Source: Flavobacteriales bacterium (GTDB lineage Bacteria > Bacteroidota > Bacteroidia > Flavobacteriales_D > Crocinitomicaceae). From it: a stretch of DNA of 57,879 nucleotides. Numbering within the stretch: position 1 is the first letter of the stretch; every line of letters starts with the position of its first letter. The notes beneath the pieces were generated by a model. That model saw only the letters and a list, made by a program, of their open reading frames with translations, ran no database searches and had not been told where the DNA came from. A program made the position numbers and the translations under genes. The stretch lies in contig JADFAL010000081.1 in the NCBI GenBank assembly GCA_015665275.1, forward strand, positions 1 through 57,879, given 5' to 3'. This document shows, piece by piece, positions 23,774-34,280 of this stretch.

Positions 23774-25804
23774 CTATTTTAAGATGCGTACCAGGAGCAT
23801 TTCGCTCGTCACAAAAATAATCGTTAAAATGATACAAATTTTCCAGTAGCTAAACGGTTTGTTAATATCGTTTGTTGATAATTCGCTGGTGCTACTAATC
23901 TCGTTGTATTGATACTGGTTTTCACCAAAAATACGTTCTACGTCCGATTGTTCGTAATATTTCAATTTTGATTCAGCTCTGTTGAAGTTCAAACTTAATT
24001 TCCCTACAGGAGACTTTGTTTTGATGGAATAGTTGCCTGCCAGTAACTGCGTAAAGTTGTCTAACTTACTTAATGAGAGGTAATGTACCCCTGAAATTTC
24101 TTCGTGCTGTGGTATTACATCGATGTTGTTTCCAGTAATATGAAATACTTCATCTCCCTTAATTTCTTTGTAAACTGGATATCTGGTAGCATTTCCAATG
24201 GTCAGTGCAATTGGCTGGGTTCGCTTCGACAATTCTCCCATACGAAGTAAGATGGTCGTAAATAGCACATCATCCGTAATGGAACCGAAATCTTCATGTG
24301 CAGAACTGTAAAACATAAAGGCATAACCATTTCCTTTGGTGTAAGAGAGGAGTGGGAGTCCATTTTGCATGGTTATCAAGTCCGAAGCACGCGAATTGTT
24401 TTTAATCGCTTGGAATGCTTTGCTAACTCCGGGAAGGTTGATGTCAGATGTTTTCTCATCAAAGACACCGTTGTAGAAAGGATCGGAATCGGCGACCGTT
24501 TTAATTCGGGTTCCACTACTAACCGCATTGCCCAGGGAAGGCAATTTGTTTTTCTGCAAAAGTTGATTCCAATTTCCACGGTTTGGGTTTCTTCCGGGAA
24601 ATAAAGAGATGGATGCACCTGTTTCTCGGAATGCCTCCAAAAAGCTTATAATTCCTGAAGGAAGTTGATTAGCGCCGTTGATCACAACAAGGTCTTTCTG
24701 ATCAAAATCATCTTTGGTTACGGACGTAATTTCCTTTGTGACACAGCGGTACGCGTCGTTGATCTCGTAAATGACATGTGCTCCTCTCACAGCATCTTCT
24801 CCGTTAATGACAAGAATATTTGTGAATTTCTGTACCTCATACGAGATGTAATAACTGTCATCAAAAAAGACGCTTTGGTCCGCAACATTTATTCGGCCTT
24901 CATTCCATCCCGATTCTTTATCGGTGTGGGTAAAAGACGTAATTGTTGATTTCCCAGCAGGAACATTCACAAAGATGGTTTTGTCCAATCCTTTCAATTG
25001 GATTGTCGTTTCCAAGTTTTCAATATCCGCTTCGGTATCGTTTTGAATTTTGATATTGAGCGTATTGCTTTGATTCACCTTGTGTGTTGGGCTGCTGAAC
25101 CAAGCGGAGTCCACATAAACGTTTGTTGTTTTCTCAGGAACGAGACGCGTAGGATAGTAAGTGATATTTTCATCTGCCTTTGGAAGAACTCCGGATTTGT
25201 CCTTCTGGAAATCACTAAATATGAAGGAATTGACGCGCGTTTTTGATTCCTCGTCCAAAAGCTTATTCAGTACTTCTTGCTGCCACTGCGTTGTTTGTTC
25301 TAGTGTACGCGTCAAGGGGCTTAATTCGATTGCATCTAGCTTTTCCATGGCTTCCCGACGGTTCAGGATGCGTTCTTCCCGTCCAGACATCTCGTTAGTT
25401 CCGATAATAAAACGTGCGTCCGCTGGGGATTTTTCAACGATTTCTTTAGCTTTTTCACGCGCTTCGGATAACAATTCTCCTTCGGGTCCGCGTGCTTGCA
25501 TAGAGAAGCTATTATCTAAGTAGAACATGTAAATCGGTGATTTCGAATTCACCTTATCTTCCGTTGTCGAAAAATATGGCTGCGCGAAAGCGAATACGAG
25601 GAAAAGAAATGCCAACAATCTACTGGCAAGAATCAGCCAATGCTTCAGTCGTTGTGTTGACTTTGTTTGCTGATCAACGTGTTTGATGAAATTAAGGCTG
25701 GAGAAATAGAGTGTTTTGTACCGTTTAAAATTGAAAAGGTGAATCACTATTGGGATAGCTAGCACGGTCAGGGCCCAAAGGAATTCAGGGTACAAAAACT
25801 TCAT
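23774..25804 (-). CDS. BatA-like membrane protein with VWA-like domain
   Basis: A 676-residue protein beginning with the BatA N-terminal domain: FLYPEFLWALTVLAIPIVIHLFNFKRYK and a second helix around 57-75. A VWA-like domain follows with the metal-site pattern DNSFSM (about 96). The central region is a beta-rich periplasmic domain, and the C-terminus has one more transmembrane helix (WKICIILTIIFVTSEMLLV). BatA-type proteins are linked to aerotolerance or MoxR-associated complexes, though no MoxR gene is near. A -7-like box TATCTTTA (25810-25817) ends 5 nt before the ATG. Confidence 0.87.
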   Translation of the reverse strand: MKFLYPEFLWALTVLAIPIVIHLFNFKRYKTLYFSSLNFIKHVDQQTKSTQRLKHWLILASRLLAFLFLVFAFAQPYFSTTEDKVNSKSPIYMFYLDNSFSMQARGPEGELLSEAREKAKEIVEKSPADARFIIGTNEMSGREERILNRREAMEKLDAIELSPLTRTLEQTTQWQQEVLNKLLDEESKTRVNSFIFSDFQKDKSGVLPKADENITYYPTRLVPEKTTNVYVDSAWFSSPTHKVNQSNTLNIKIQNDTEADIENLETTIQLKGLDKTIFVNVPAGKSTITSFTHTDKESGWNEGRINVADQSVFFDDSYYISYEVQKFTNILVINGEDAVRGAHVIYEINDAYRCVTKEITSVTKDDFDQKDLVVINGANQLPSGIISFLEAFRETGASISLFPGRNPNRGNWNQLLQKNKLPSLGNAVSSGTRIKTVADSDPFYNGVFDEKTSDINLPGVSKAFQAIKNNSRASDLITMQNGLPLLSYTKGNGYAFMFYSSAHEDFGSITDDVLFTTILLRMGELSKRTQPIALTIGNATRYPVYKEIKGDEVFHITGNNIDVIPQHEEISGVHYLSLSKLDNFTQLLAGNYSIKTKSPVGKLSLNFNRAESKLKYYEQSDVERIFGENQYQYNEISSTSELSTNDINKPFSYWKICIILTIIFVTSEMLLVRILK

Positions 25805-25904
25805 GAATGTAAAGATAAAATTTCGACTGAATAGTAGGCTAGGAGTGCGGAGGGAAGTTCCTAAAAATGGTTAATTGATTTTTGTGATGATTTATGCTGA
25901 AAGC

Positions 25905-25932
25905 GACCGCAAAGGCGCAAAGAACGCAAGAG
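25905..25932. repeat. Short CGCAAAG-type tandem motif
   Basis: Within the 207-nt gap between batA and the TIGR02757 gene lies a degenerate 8-9 nt repeat: CCGCAAAGG, CGCAAAGAA, CGCAAGAG. Runs built on C-GCAAAG units are a familiar dispersed intergenic repeat in many bacterial genomes, Bacteroidota included. This would be a three-unit remnant. Nothing else was seen in the gap. Confidence 0.4.
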
Positions 25933-26011
25933 TGTATTCGGATGTTTTGACTTTTAGGGGCTTGGTGATAAAATTTAAACTGGAAATTGAGATGATCATT
26001 TTCAATACTGA

Positions 26012-26764
26012 TCATCCTTCAAACGCTCCAATGCCAAACAAGGAGAAGTCATACTTCCCGGGGTCATTGGCATCAAATTTTCTAAAAACAGACATGATTT
26101 CCTCTAATGCTTTCCAGTCGTTTTGTTTGCGCTTGAGGATTTTCAAATCTCTTGCTACGCGGGCCGTATGCACATCCAATGGGATCATCAATTCTGATGT
26201 TGGGATATTTTTCCAGATCCCGAAATCCACACCGGAATTGTCGTCCCGAACCATCCAACGCAAATACATGTTCAAGCGTTTAGCGGCAGATCCTCGAGAT
26301 GGATCGGAGACGTGCTTTTCTGAACGTTTTTCATGTTCCACTTTGAACATTTCATTTCTAAAAGAAACAATGCGTCCTTTCACGCCCGGAAGTTCTTCAT
26401 TTTCTGCGAAAGCTGTTTCAAGCGATCCGAATCGTTGGTATATGGATTGCAATCCTCGGAAGAAAAAATCAAGATCTTGCCCATTAAATGTCCGGTGGAC
26501 GAAGTCGGGTAGGGCGTTTGCAGAATAGTTGGAAACAAATTCAAAGGGCTGATCGCCCATGATTGCTAACATCCGTTCGCCACTTTTGATAATCATTTCG
26601 CGTTTTCCCCAAGCGATGGTGGAGACAAGCAATCCAACAATTTCAATGTCTTCCTTGCGCTCAAAGCGATGGACCAATTGAATAGGATCGGTTTCGATAA
26701 AACTTCGGTGATTGTATTGCTCGAATTTCTCGTCGAGGTATTCTTTGAGTTCGGAGCGCTTCAT
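26012..26764 (-). CDS. TIGR02757 family (DUF2400) protein
   Basis: A 250-residue protein with the family signature near the C-terminus: YLRWMVRDD, DFGIW, PLDVHTARVAR, RKQNDWKALEE and YDFSLFGIGAF. The function is unknown. The LDVHTARVAR segment recalls the helix-hairpin-helix DNA glycosylase superfamily, so a nucleic-acid role is possible but unproven. It lies 7 nt after lolD, so it is in the same operon. Confidence 0.92.
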   Translation of the reverse strand: MKRSELKEYLDEKFEQYNHRSFIETDPIQLVHRFERKEDIEIVGLLVSTIAWGKREMIIKSGERMLAIMGDQPFEFVSNYSANALPDFVHRTFNGQDLDFFFRGLQSIYQRFGSLETAFAENEELPGVKGRIVSFRNEMFKVEHEKRSEKHVSDPSRGSAAKRLNMYLRWMVRDDNSGVDFGIWKNIPTSELMIPLDVHTARVARDLKILKRKQNDWKALEEIMSVFRKFDANDPGKYDFSLFGIGAFEG

Positions 26765-26771
26765 GTTGGAA

Positions 26772-27425
26772 TTAACTCACGATATTTCCATCAGACATTA
26801 CCAACTTACGATCCGTCATGTCGGCCAGTTCATTGTTGTGTGTGACAATGATAAAGGTTTGTCCAAATTGATCGCGAAGATCGAAGAACAGTTGATGCAA
26901 TTCCTGTGAGTTCTTGCTATCTAGGTTTCCAGAAGGCTCGTCAGCAAAGATAACGCTGGGCTTGTTGATAAGAGAGCGTGCTACGGCAATTCGCTGCTGT
27001 TCTCCGCCCGAAAGTTCGTTGGGCTTGTGCTCAGCTCGCCCCGTTAATCCAAGGACTTCCAATAGTTGCATGCCATCGGCTTTCGCCTTTTTCATACTTT
27101 CCCCTTTGATCAAGGCTGGGAGCGCAATGTTTTCAATCGCAGTAAACTCAGGAAGTAATTGATGGAATTGGAAGATAAATCCTACAGACGTATTTCGAAA
27201 CGCTGACATTTGGCGCGAAGACAATTCAAATGGGCGCACACCATCAATCTCTAAAGAACCCTCGTCAGGTTTGTCCAATGTTCCTAAGATTTGAAGCAAT
27301 GTAGTCTTTCCAGCACCTGAAGAACCTACGATTGAGACGATTTCACCAGAAGCAATTTCCAAGTCAATTCCCTTCAGAATCTTTAGATCGTCGTATGATT
27401 TCGTAATTCCTCTCGCTGTAAGCAT
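26772..27425 (-). CDS. lolD: LolD-like ABC transporter ATPase
   Basis: A 217-residue ATPase with Walker [10 protein letters not shown] (34-42), the Q-loop at [14 protein letters not shown], signature LSGGEQQR, Walker [13 protein letters not shown] and switch His in VTHNNE. It belongs to the LolD/FtsE/MacB group, and NLD after Walker B is typical of LolD. LolCDE releases lipoproteins from the inner membrane; the permease is not next to it, so the assignment rests on sequence. It is 1 nt from ribBA. Confidence 0.9.
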   Translation of the reverse strand: MLTARGITKSYDDLKILKGIDLEIASGEIVSIVGSSGAGKTTLLQILGTLDKPDEGSLEIDGVRPFELSSRQMSAFRNTSVGFIFQFHQLLPEFTAIENIALPALIKGESMKKAKADGMQLLEVLGLTGRAEHKPNELSGGEQQRIAVARSLINKPSVIFADEPSGNLDSKNSQELHQLFFDLRDQFGQTFIIVTHNNELADMTDRKLVMSDGNIVS

Positions 27426-27426
27426 C

Positions 27427-28641
27427 TTACATGTCTTGTTTTAGGGAGTGTCCCATTTTGTCTCGCTTCGTCTTCAAGTATAACTCATTGTGCCTATTGC
27501 TCTTGATTTCCAATTCTACGTTCTCAATAATTTCGATTCCGTATCCGATCAATCCGGTACGCTTCTTGGGGTTGTTGGACATCAATCGCATCTTCTTAAC
27601 GCCTAAATCACGAATGATCTGTGCGCCGATGCCGTAATCGCGTTCATCGCCTTTGAATCCAAGCTTAATATTTGCTTCTAAAGTATCGTATCCTTCCTCC
27701 TGAAGTTTGTATGCTTTCAATTTATTGAATAGCCCAATTCCACGTCCTTCTTGGTTCATGTATACGATAACACCTTTTCCGGCTTCTTCAATCATTTGCA
27801 TAGAACGTTGCAATTGTGGTCCACAATCACATCGGCACGATCCGAAAATATCACCTGTCATACATGACGAGTGTACACGCACTAGAACAGGCTCGTTTTC
27901 CTCCCATTCTCCCTTTTTTAGAGCAAGATGTTGCTTTTCAGAGTTTGTTTCTTCGTATAGATACATGTCGAAATCACCCTCCGTAGTTGGTAGTTTGATA
28001 TCGATTTTTTTCTCAATTAACGATTCGTGCTTTATTCTGTATTCGATCAAGTCTTCAATCGAAACAATCTTCATATCAAAACGCTTCGCAATCTCAATCA
28101 ATTGAGGCAAACGCGCCATGGTACCATCTTCGTTTAGAATTTCAACGATAACTCCAGCGGGTTCAAATCCTGCCAATCGAGAAAGGTCGATAGCTGCTTC
28201 TGTGTGGCCTGCACGACGTAAAACTCCGCCTTTCTTTGCTCTTAACGGGAAGATGTGTCCTGGTTTCCCTAGTTCTTCTGGTCGAATTTCTGGGTCGATC
28301 AATGCTTTGATTGTTTTAGCACGATCGCTTGCACTTATTCCAGTGGTACAGCCGTGTCCATTTAGATCAACGGATACTGTAAAGGGGGTTTCGTATGCCG
28401 CAGAGTTCGATTGAACCATTAAATCCAATCCTAAGGCATCACAACGATCTTCAACCAACGGAGCGCAGACCAATCCGCGGCCGTGTGTTACCATGAAATT
28501 GATGATCTCAGGTGTAATGTTTCGAGCTGCGGTTAAGAAATCTCCCTCATTCTCTCGATCTTCATCATCTACAACTATGACAACCTTTCCATTCTTGATC
28601 TCTTCAATCGCCTCTTCAATGGTGTTCAACTCGAATTCCAT
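27427..28641 (-). CDS. ribBA: RibBA, bifunctional 3,4-dihydroxy-2-butanone-4-phosphate synthase / GTP cyclohydrolase II
   Basis: 404 residues. Domain 1 (1-200) is RibB, with the acidic loop [13 protein letters not shown] and the T-G-I-S-A-S-D-R and H-x-x-x motifs. Domain 2 (about 210-390) is RibA, with zinc ligands in [15 protein letters not shown] and the catalytic NQEGRGIGL. It supplies both early precursors of riboflavin. A 16-nt leader follows a perfect -7 box. No FMN riboswitch is visible: there is only 35 nt between it and the upstream gene. Confidence 0.96.
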   Translation of the reverse strand: MEFELNTIEEAIEEIKNGKVVIVVDDEDRENEGDFLTAARNITPEIINFMVTHGRGLVCAPLVEDRCDALGLDLMVQSNSAAYETPFTVSVDLNGHGCTTGISASDRAKTIKALIDPEIRPEELGKPGHIFPLRAKKGGVLRRAGHTEAAIDLSRLAGFEPAGVIVEILNEDGTMARLPQLIEIAKRFDMKIVSIEDLIEYRIKHESLIEKKIDIKLPTTEGDFDMYLYEETNSEKQHLALKKGEWEENEPVLVRVHSSCMTGDIFGSCRCDCGPQLQRSMQMIEEAGKGVIVYMNQEGRGIGLFNKLKAYKLQEEGYDTLEANIKLGFKGDERDYGIGAQIIRDLGVKKMRLMSNNPKKRTGLIGYGIEIIENVELEIKSNRHNELYLKTKRDKMGHSLKQDM

Positions 28642-28657
28642 GTATTCTAATTTTGTG

Positions 28658-28665
28658 CAAAATTA
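28658..28665 (-). promoter_or_regulatory. Promoter -7 box of ribBA
   Basis: Perfect TAATTTTG on the minus strand, 16 nt before the ribBA ATG and inside the short gap after the glycosyltransferase gene. It suggests ribBA-lolD-TIGR02757 is an independent unit. Confidence 0.6.
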
Positions 28666-28676
28666 CGCCAAAAATC

Positions 28677-29882
28677 TCAGTTTGCTATTGTTTCGGAAGC
28701 TTTTTGGCGCATGAGTTTGATAAGTTCATCCGTTGTATGTTCCCAGCTGTATTTGTCCTGAACAAAAGATTGTGCCGCACTGGCGATTTCTTGTCGTTTT
28801 TCCTCCGATTCTAATAAGATACGAATATTCGAAATGATTTCCTCAGGGCTGTTTCCTACAAGAATATGTTTGTTATTCGAAGCGCCAATAGCATTGTTGG
28901 CAAGATCCGTAGTTACACAAGGCGTCTTTAAAGCCATGGCTTCTAGTAACTTATTTTGCATTCCGGTTCCAATGGTCATCGGAGCGAGGAATATTTTTCC
29001 ATCCAAATAAGAATCCCGTATGTCATCCACCCAACCTGTCATTTCAATTTGTGGATTCCCGTTTACCATCTTCTTTAATGATGCGTGCGGCGTAGCTCCT
29101 GAAACAAGTAGTGTTGATTCTGGAAACTTCGGCAGGATTTGATCTGCGATATAGTTAACCGCATCGATATTGGGCGGGTAGGACATGTTACCTACAAAAA
29201 CGAAGTCATGCGTTTCTTTTCGCTCCAAATCTTCAAAGAAAGAGGGCGCAATTCCATTGGGGATCGCAACAATCTTATGCTTGTCTGGATGCGAGATCAA
29301 ATCTCTGTCTTGCTCACTGATAATTGTATGGTGCTCAAAGAAGTCAAAGATTTTTCGTTCGTACTTCTTCAATCGTTTCGATTCCATTTTAAACAACCAG
29401 CGATCGTACCAAGGACGTTTGGAGATCCGTCGTTCAATTCCGGCGCTGAATGCGTCCATGTAGTCAATCGTTTTTGGAATGTGATGGATGTCTTTAACGT
29501 ATTCAGAAGAGCGAATGAGTTGACAATAAATGTGCTGGAAATCATTCTCCAAAACGGCCGTCTTGACTCTATTTTTACCCGATAAAGAGTTGAAATAATG
29601 TACTTGAAATGGAAGGTCTGAAAGCAAACCTAAGAGAAGACTGAACATTCGTTTACCACGGGGTAAATAATGAATCAATATATCTTCACACAACTTGCTA
29701 ACATTTTCAATATCAGTATTTGATGCAGGTTTATCTGAAGTAGTAAATAAAGTAACACGATAAGTTTTGGAAAGCTCTTTGATCTGATAATAAGCACGTA
29801 ATTTATCTCCTTTCTCAAGAGGGTAAGGGAACCTGGACAATACGACCAGAATCTGCGGTTTATTTTCTTTTGATGAACTCAA
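28677..29882 (-). CDS. Glycosyltransferase, GT4-like (GT-B fold)
   Basis: A 401-residue cytoplasmic GT-B enzyme. The N-terminal Rossmann half begins [22 protein letters not shown]. The C-terminal donor-binding half has [16 protein letters not shown], then [26 protein letters not shown] with the usual E of the EX7E motif. It resembles the Stp1-like glycosyltransferases of exopolysaccharide clusters. The sugar donor is not known. Its start overlaps the preceding glycosyltransferase by 23 nt; an internal start is possible. Confidence 0.9.
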   Translation of the reverse strand: MSSSKENKPQILVVLSRFPYPLEKGDKLRAYYQIKELSKTYRVTLFTTSDKPASNTDIENVSKLCEDILIHYLPRGKRMFSLLLGLLSDLPFQVHYFNSLSGKNRVKTAVLENDFQHIYCQLIRSSEYVKDIHHIPKTIDYMDAFSAGIERRISKRPWYDRWLFKMESKRLKKYERKIFDFFEHHTIISEQDRDLISHPDKHKIVAIPNGIAPSFFEDLERKETHDFVFVGNMSYPPNIDAVNYIADQILPKFPESTLLVSGATPHASLKKMVNGNPQIEMTGWVDDIRDSYLDGKIFLAPMTIGTGMQNKLLEAMALKTPCVTTDLANNAIGASNNKHILVGNSPEEIISNIRILLESEEKRQEIASAAQSFVQDKYSWEHTTDELIKLMRQKASETIAN

Positions 29883-31038
29883 GAATCTTCTTGCTTATCG
29901 TTTCCGAATTATGGTACAAAGTAATAATGCTTTTGGCCTTTTCTCCCAATTCTTTGCGTTTCTTTTCATTATTTCGAAGTGCATAAACTGATTCTGTTAA
30001 GGATTCGTGGTTATCCGCGAGGATTACGGCAGATGTGTCTGCAATTCCCTGAGCTCCTAAAGTCGTTGTTATTATGGGAATACCAAGGGCCATTATTTCT
30101 AATATTTTGATGCGAACACCGGATCCCGATTGGATGGGGGCCACTAGTATTCCTTGTGTATGCACGAAATCGGCAATATCCGGTACAAATCCCAAGACGG
30201 AAATGGATGTATCTTCTAAGTGATCATAGCGCTCCTCTGATTGCAGCCCGGCAATGGTAAAATGAATGTCTGAATCCTTTTCCAGCCAGCTTGGAAGGTA
30301 CTTCAGTACTGTATCCACTGCCTCTACATTCGGGCGCCAATTCATTGCGCCTAAATGAAACAATCCAATTTGAGAGTAGTCATGTGTGTAATCTGAAATG
30401 GGTACGCTAACCGCAGCATGTGCAACTGGGCTTGTTACTCCTAGTTTCTTTAGTTCGTCTTTATCATCTTCCGTAATGGTGAGAACCCCTTGAGAATCAT
30501 TGTAAGCTTTGATTTCGAATCGTTTCAAGTCTTTGGCCAATTTCTTCAAGTATCTGCGAACTATTGCGTTTCGAGTGCCTTCTGCCAGTCCTTCCCAAAT
30601 TTCGAACTCAACGTTGTGCGAACGAATATAGCAGGGGAGGTCTGGATAGGATTTTTTCAATCCTGCTTGATATCGTGCTGAAAAAACGTTGTCAAAGATG
30701 ATGGTCTCAATGGAGGCGTCCTTCACCAACTGAACTAATTGATCCTCGAAATTCTTGTCGTAGAAACGCTCCACGTTAAAAGAAGCACTGCTAAATAAGT
30801 GCTTGAAGGCGTCTGATTTCTTAACGCTTGTATCTACATACGCAGAACTTAAATGTACGTCGTTCTTCAAATAATCGGGAAATGCATCCTCTTGATATGG
30901 ATGTTTGTCCGTGTGTAGAAATGAATAATGCACTTCACAACCAGCAGAAATTAGATCATTGAGAAATGCTGCGCTGGCAACACAGCCTCCATCTACTTTG
31001 GGATACGCGGGTTTGTTTCCTATTAAAAGAACTTTCAT
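29860..31038 (-). CDS. Glycosyltransferase, GT4-like (GT-B fold)
   Basis: A 392-residue GT-B glycosyltransferase starting MKVLLIGNKPAYPKVDGGCVASAAFL, with the acceptor-side glycine loop. The C-terminal half contains FHLGAMNWRPNVEAVD and APIQSGSGVRIKILEIMALGIPIITT, with the conserved Glu pair that binds the nucleotide sugar. It is similar in plan to the next gene, and the two probably act in one surface-glycan pathway. It starts 4 nt inside the end of the LptF-like gene, so the three are coupled. Confidence 0.9.
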   Translation of the reverse strand: MKVLLIGNKPAYPKVDGGCVASAAFLNDLISAGCEVHYSFLHTDKHPYQEDAFPDYLKNDVHLSSAYVDTSVKKSDAFKHLFSSASFNVERFYDKNFEDQLVQLVKDASIETIIFDNVFSARYQAGLKKSYPDLPCYIRSHNVEFEIWEGLAEGTRNAIVRRYLKKLAKDLKRFEIKAYNDSQGVLTITEDDKDELKKLGVTSPVAHAAVSVPISDYTHDYSQIGLFHLGAMNWRPNVEAVDTVLKYLPSWLEKDSDIHFTIAGLQSEERYDHLEDTSISVLGFVPDIADFVHTQGILVAPIQSGSGVRIKILEIMALGIPIITTTLGAQGIADTSAVILADNHESLTESVYALRNNEKKRKELGEKAKSIITLYHNSETISKKILEFIKRK

Positions 31039-32522
31039 GAGCGACTTCTTCGGAATAATTTACGCCAGAATTCGCCGCTGTTGATGGGGATATCTTGGGC
31101 GGCGGCTCTTGTTACAAAGAATGCGATGGGCGCTAAAACAAAGGCAGAGAACCACATTCCAAGCCATGGAGGAACAGTTCTGGCCTGTGCCATGCTGTCT
31201 CCCACGGAAATTAGTACATAATAAAGCATGAAGAGCAACGCGGCTATGATCACCGGGGCGCCAAACCCTCCACGGCCCACAATGGCTCCCAAAGGTGCAC
31301 CAATGAAAAATAAGATGATTATGGATACGGTTAAAGCAAACTTTCGGTTGAACTCAACCATGTAACCTTCCATATCATTTTCGATGTTATCAATAAATAC
31401 TTTTTGGTCCTTTAGATTTCGATTTATCGAGCGTAAATTGGATCGTGCTTTGTTTATCGCTGCCTTTTTTTGAGTAAACGTCAAGTCAGCGAATTTGATG
31501 GCGCGAGCAGGAGTAATCATCGGATTGTCTTCCTCATCATCGTTTTTCACACTGGTAACGCTTCCCTTTACCTTAACCGGTCCGTTTTGACTATAGTCCA
31601 AGGCGTTGAAATAGGCGTGTTTCGATTTAATACTCTTCGTAAAATTATTCAGAAAATAGCGACTTTTCCCACGGATGGAGTCCGTTGCATGACTAATTTG
31701 AAACACGTTCAACATTTCATGCTTATTCTTAAGGAAGTCATCCGTTGTTTTCTGCATTTCAAATCCATCCAGATTGATCTTGTATTGGGCGAATTTAAAC
31801 TTAGACTTTCTGGCTGGGTGATTTCCCTTGGATCGATGCACGGTTCCATTGGGGAGTTTTTTCGGTGTTACGGGTTCCAATTCTTCAGTCACGTAGCCAT
31901 CTTTCAGTTCAAAGAATAATACTTTCCCGTTTACCGCCTTGTACAACTTCCCTGATTTCGCCCGAATCGTTTTGATTTCATTAGGCAATGTATGGTCGTG
32001 AATGAGAATTCCTTTGAACTTGTTGTCTTGACCTTCATCCACTTTGATCGCATATCCCGTAAATTCATGATTGTACACACCGGGCGTAATTACGGCAGAA
32101 ATTTTGGTGTTTTGAATGTCCCAAATAATGGTGTGCCATTTCAAATTGGCCACCGGTATCACGTAGTTCGAAAAGTAAAAAGTAAATAGCGCAATGACCA
32201 GCACGAGCATAAATAATGGCTGGATAATTCGATATAAAGACAATCCAGAGGACTTCAGTGCGGTGAGTTCGTTGTTTTCAGAGAGATTTCCGAAAGTCAT
32301 TACCGAAGAAAGTAGGATGGCAAGGGGGAGAGCAAGAGGAATCAGTCCTGCAGAAGCATAGAAAATCAATTCTATGACAACGCTCAATTCAATACCTTTT
32401 CCCATTAAGTCGTCGATGTACTTCCAAAAGAACTGCATGATAAGCATGAACATGGAAATAGTGAACGTAGCCAGAAAAGGACCGGCAAATGATCGAATGC
32501 TAAAAAAGTACAGACGTTTCAC
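31035..32522 (-). CDS. LptF/LptG-family permease (YjgP/YjgQ)
   Basis: A 495-residue inner-membrane protein. Three transmembrane helices lie at about 12-35, 50-75 and 98-118, followed by a large periplasmic domain (about 120-390) and three more helices at the C-terminus ending near AFFVTRAAA. The motif SSVMTFGNLSENNELTALKSSGLSLYRI is diagnostic of the family. It forms the LPS-extracting transporter with LptB. The periplasmic part is longer than in E. coli LptF. Coupling with two glycosyltransferases fits LPS assembly. Confidence 0.92.
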   Translation of the reverse strand: MKRLYFFSIRSFAGPFLATFTISMFMLIMQFFWKYIDDLMGKGIELSVVIELIFYASAGLIPLALPLAILLSSVMTFGNLSENNELTALKSSGLSLYRIIQPLFMLVLVIALFTFYFSNYVIPVANLKWHTIIWDIQNTKISAVITPGVYNHEFTGYAIKVDEGQDNKFKGILIHDHTLPNEIKTIRAKSGKLYKAVNGKVLFFELKDGYVTEELEPVTPKKLPNGTVHRSKGNHPARKSKFKFAQYKINLDGFEMQKTTDDFLKNKHEMLNVFQISHATDSIRGKSRYFLNNFTKSIKSKHAYFNALDYSQNGPVKVKGSVTSVKNDDEEDNPMITPARAIKFADLTFTQKKAAINKARSNLRSINRNLKDQKVFIDNIENDMEGYMVEFNRKFALTVSIIILFFIGAPLGAIVGRGGFGAPVIIAALLFMLYYVLISVGDSMAQARTVPPWLGMWFSAFVLAPIAFFVTRAAAQDIPINSGEFWRKLFRRSRS

Positions 32523-32604
32523 GGTTGTTGTATTTCTTTCACCGAATGCTTGCGCAATAGCTGAAGCACAGGAACATTAACGTGAAGGATGCTCAATTAT
32601 TGGC

Positions 32605-32991
32605 TTATGCGCCAATCACATTTCGTAAGTTGTTGATCTGCGAATCCCAAAGGCGTTTTGCTTCTTCCATTTCATCTGGCTCGGCAAAATCAGTAATCGT
32701 AAGAATTACAGACTTCGTCATGGGATCTACTTCGTAGAATAATTCAAAGTAGGAATCTTCTCCTTCTTCCTCATCCTCTAGCCATTGCCAGCGAATTTTA
32801 GCGCCATTTTTGCGTGACAAACGACGTGCTTCCTCTTCGGAACCATCCCAAAAGAAAGTAAATACATCATCTTTGATGTTTACATCGTCAGCGAACCATT
32901 CGCTAAGTCCACTAGGTGTGGCAACCATGTTATCCAGAACTTTGATGGATGTTTTTAGTAGGTATTCAAGTTCGTATTTCTCTTTATCCAT
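32605..32991 (-). CDS. START-like (SRPBCC) domain protein
   Basis: A 128-residue acidic protein with a Bet v1/START-like fold, of the kind found in nearly all Bacteroidota: LEYLLKTSIKVLDNMVATPSGLSEWFADDVN at the start, the strand pattern FTFFWDGSEEEARRL and a long C-terminal helix. The ligand and role are unknown. Separated by 82 nt from lptF with no recognisable terminator. Confidence 0.85.
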   Translation of the reverse strand: MDKEKYELEYLLKTSIKVLDNMVATPSGLSEWFADDVNIKDDVFTFFWDGSEEEARRLSRKNGAKIRWQWLEDEEEGEDSYFELFYEVDPMTKSVILTITDFAEPDEMEEAKRLWDSQINNLRNVIGA

Positions 32992-33109
32992 ATGGGAAAT
33001 TCGCTTGTGGTCTCAAAAGTTCGCAATATACGGATTCTTTTGGGCATGAGTGCCTCTCTTTGAATAAGATCGCTTTGTTGTTGAAAACTTTCGAACCGCT
33101 GATTATTAT

Positions 33110-34276
33110 TTAAATACAGGCTTCTAAAATGTCTTTTACATCTTTCGGGTTAATCGCCTGATGTTCGCCTAGGGCCGTCCAATCTCTTTCTTCGAAAATA
33201 GCGGAAACGTACTGCGGGAATTCTGCCGTTTCTTCAGAGTATTTAGAAAGTTTGGTTGAAACCCCCAATTCTTGGAAGAACTCCTCCGTTTTCTTAATGG
33301 CTTCGAGCGCCACTTCTCCTGCTTCGCCTTTCAGTCCCCAAACGCGTTCGCCGTATTGCGCCAATTTGTTTTTCTTACGTTCAAATTGGTTTTCAAACAA
33401 GCGTGGTCCCACAATGGCTAAAGTTCTTGCATGATCGATTCCGTACTTCGCCGTTAGTTCATGACCGATCATGTGAGTTGTCCAGTCTGTTTTTACACCA
33501 CAGCGAAGATTTCCGTTTAGTGCATGGGATGCACACAGCATGAAGTTCGCTGCCAAATCGTAATCGGAAGGATTGTCCACGACACCTTTGACTTCGATCA
33601 GCGTGGATAGGATTGCCTCAGCTTGTCTTTCTTGCAATAAGTTGTCTCCGGTAACTGTTACATACTGCTCCAGTACGTGCATGTATGCATCAATGATTCC
33701 ATTGGCCAATTGGCGTTTTGGTAAGGTAGCAACAACAGTTGGATCGCAAAAAGAAAAAACGGGGAAGAAGAGTGGACCGCCCATTGTTCGCTTGGCTCCA
33801 ATTTCACTTCTGGAAATTACTCCGCCCGAATTTACTTCGGATCCAGTGGCAGGAATCGTCAAAATTGTTCCGAAAGGCACTGCGGTATCAAATACGCAAC
33901 CTTCTTTTCGTTCTAAAACATCCCATGGCTCACCTTTGTATCCAATGGCGCCACTGATGAATTTCACACCGTCAATAACAGAACCTCCACCAAGAGCAAT
34001 AATAAAATCAATGGATTCTTTTCGCGCCAATTCAACGGCTTCCATCAATTTAGTATACTCGGGATTGGCAGGGATACCGCCAAACTCCACAATTTCGAAA
34101 TCATCTTTAATCGCATCCATTACGGTATCGAACAATCCGATTTTCTTTACCGACCCACCTCCATACGCTACCATTATTTTTTTCGCATTTTGAGCTTTTA
34201 GTAACTCTGGCAATCTGCTCCACTGCTCCTTTCCAAACACCACTCGAACTGGGTTGATAATTTCAAAATTTTCCAT
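33110..34276 (-). CDS. Iron-containing alcohol dehydrogenase (group III, YqhD/BDH-like)
   Basis: A 388-residue protein. The coenzyme-binding GGGSVIDGVKF is at 97-107. Metal ligands by alignment to FucO are D196, H200, H268 and H282 (DAYMH, THMIGHELTAKYGIDHA). The GGGS at 39-42 and the overall length fit the butanol-dehydrogenase/YqhD group, usually NADPH-dependent aldehyde reductases. Substrate not known. The -7-like box TATTTTTA is 4 nt before the ATG, and the gene is divergent from the 34310 gene across 33 nt. Confidence 0.92.
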   Translation of the reverse strand: MENFEIINPVRVVFGKEQWSRLPELLKAQNAKKIMVAYGGGSVKKIGLFDTVMDAIKDDFEIVEFGGIPANPEYTKLMEAVELARKESIDFIIALGGGSVIDGVKFISGAIGYKGEPWDVLERKEGCVFDTAVPFGTILTIPATGSEVNSGGVISRSEIGAKRTMGGPLFFPVFSFCDPTVVATLPKRQLANGIIDAYMHVLEQYVTVTGDNLLQERQAEAILSTLIEVKGVVDNPSDYDLAANFMLCASHALNGNLRCGVKTDWTTHMIGHELTAKYGIDHARTLAIVGPRLFENQFERKKNKLAQYGERVWGLKGEAGEVALEAIKKTEEFFQELGVSTKLSKYSEETAEFPQYVSAIFEERDWTALGEHQAINPKDVKDILEACI

Positions 34277-34280
34277 ATTC

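Noticed and set aside
27431-28414. Long open frames opposite ribBA and lolD
   Set aside because: Shadows of the strongly supported minus-strand genes.
28642-28676. FMN riboswitch upstream of ribBA
   Set aside because: Only 35 nt separate ribBA from the neighbouring gene, far too short for the aptamer; no RFN motif is seen.
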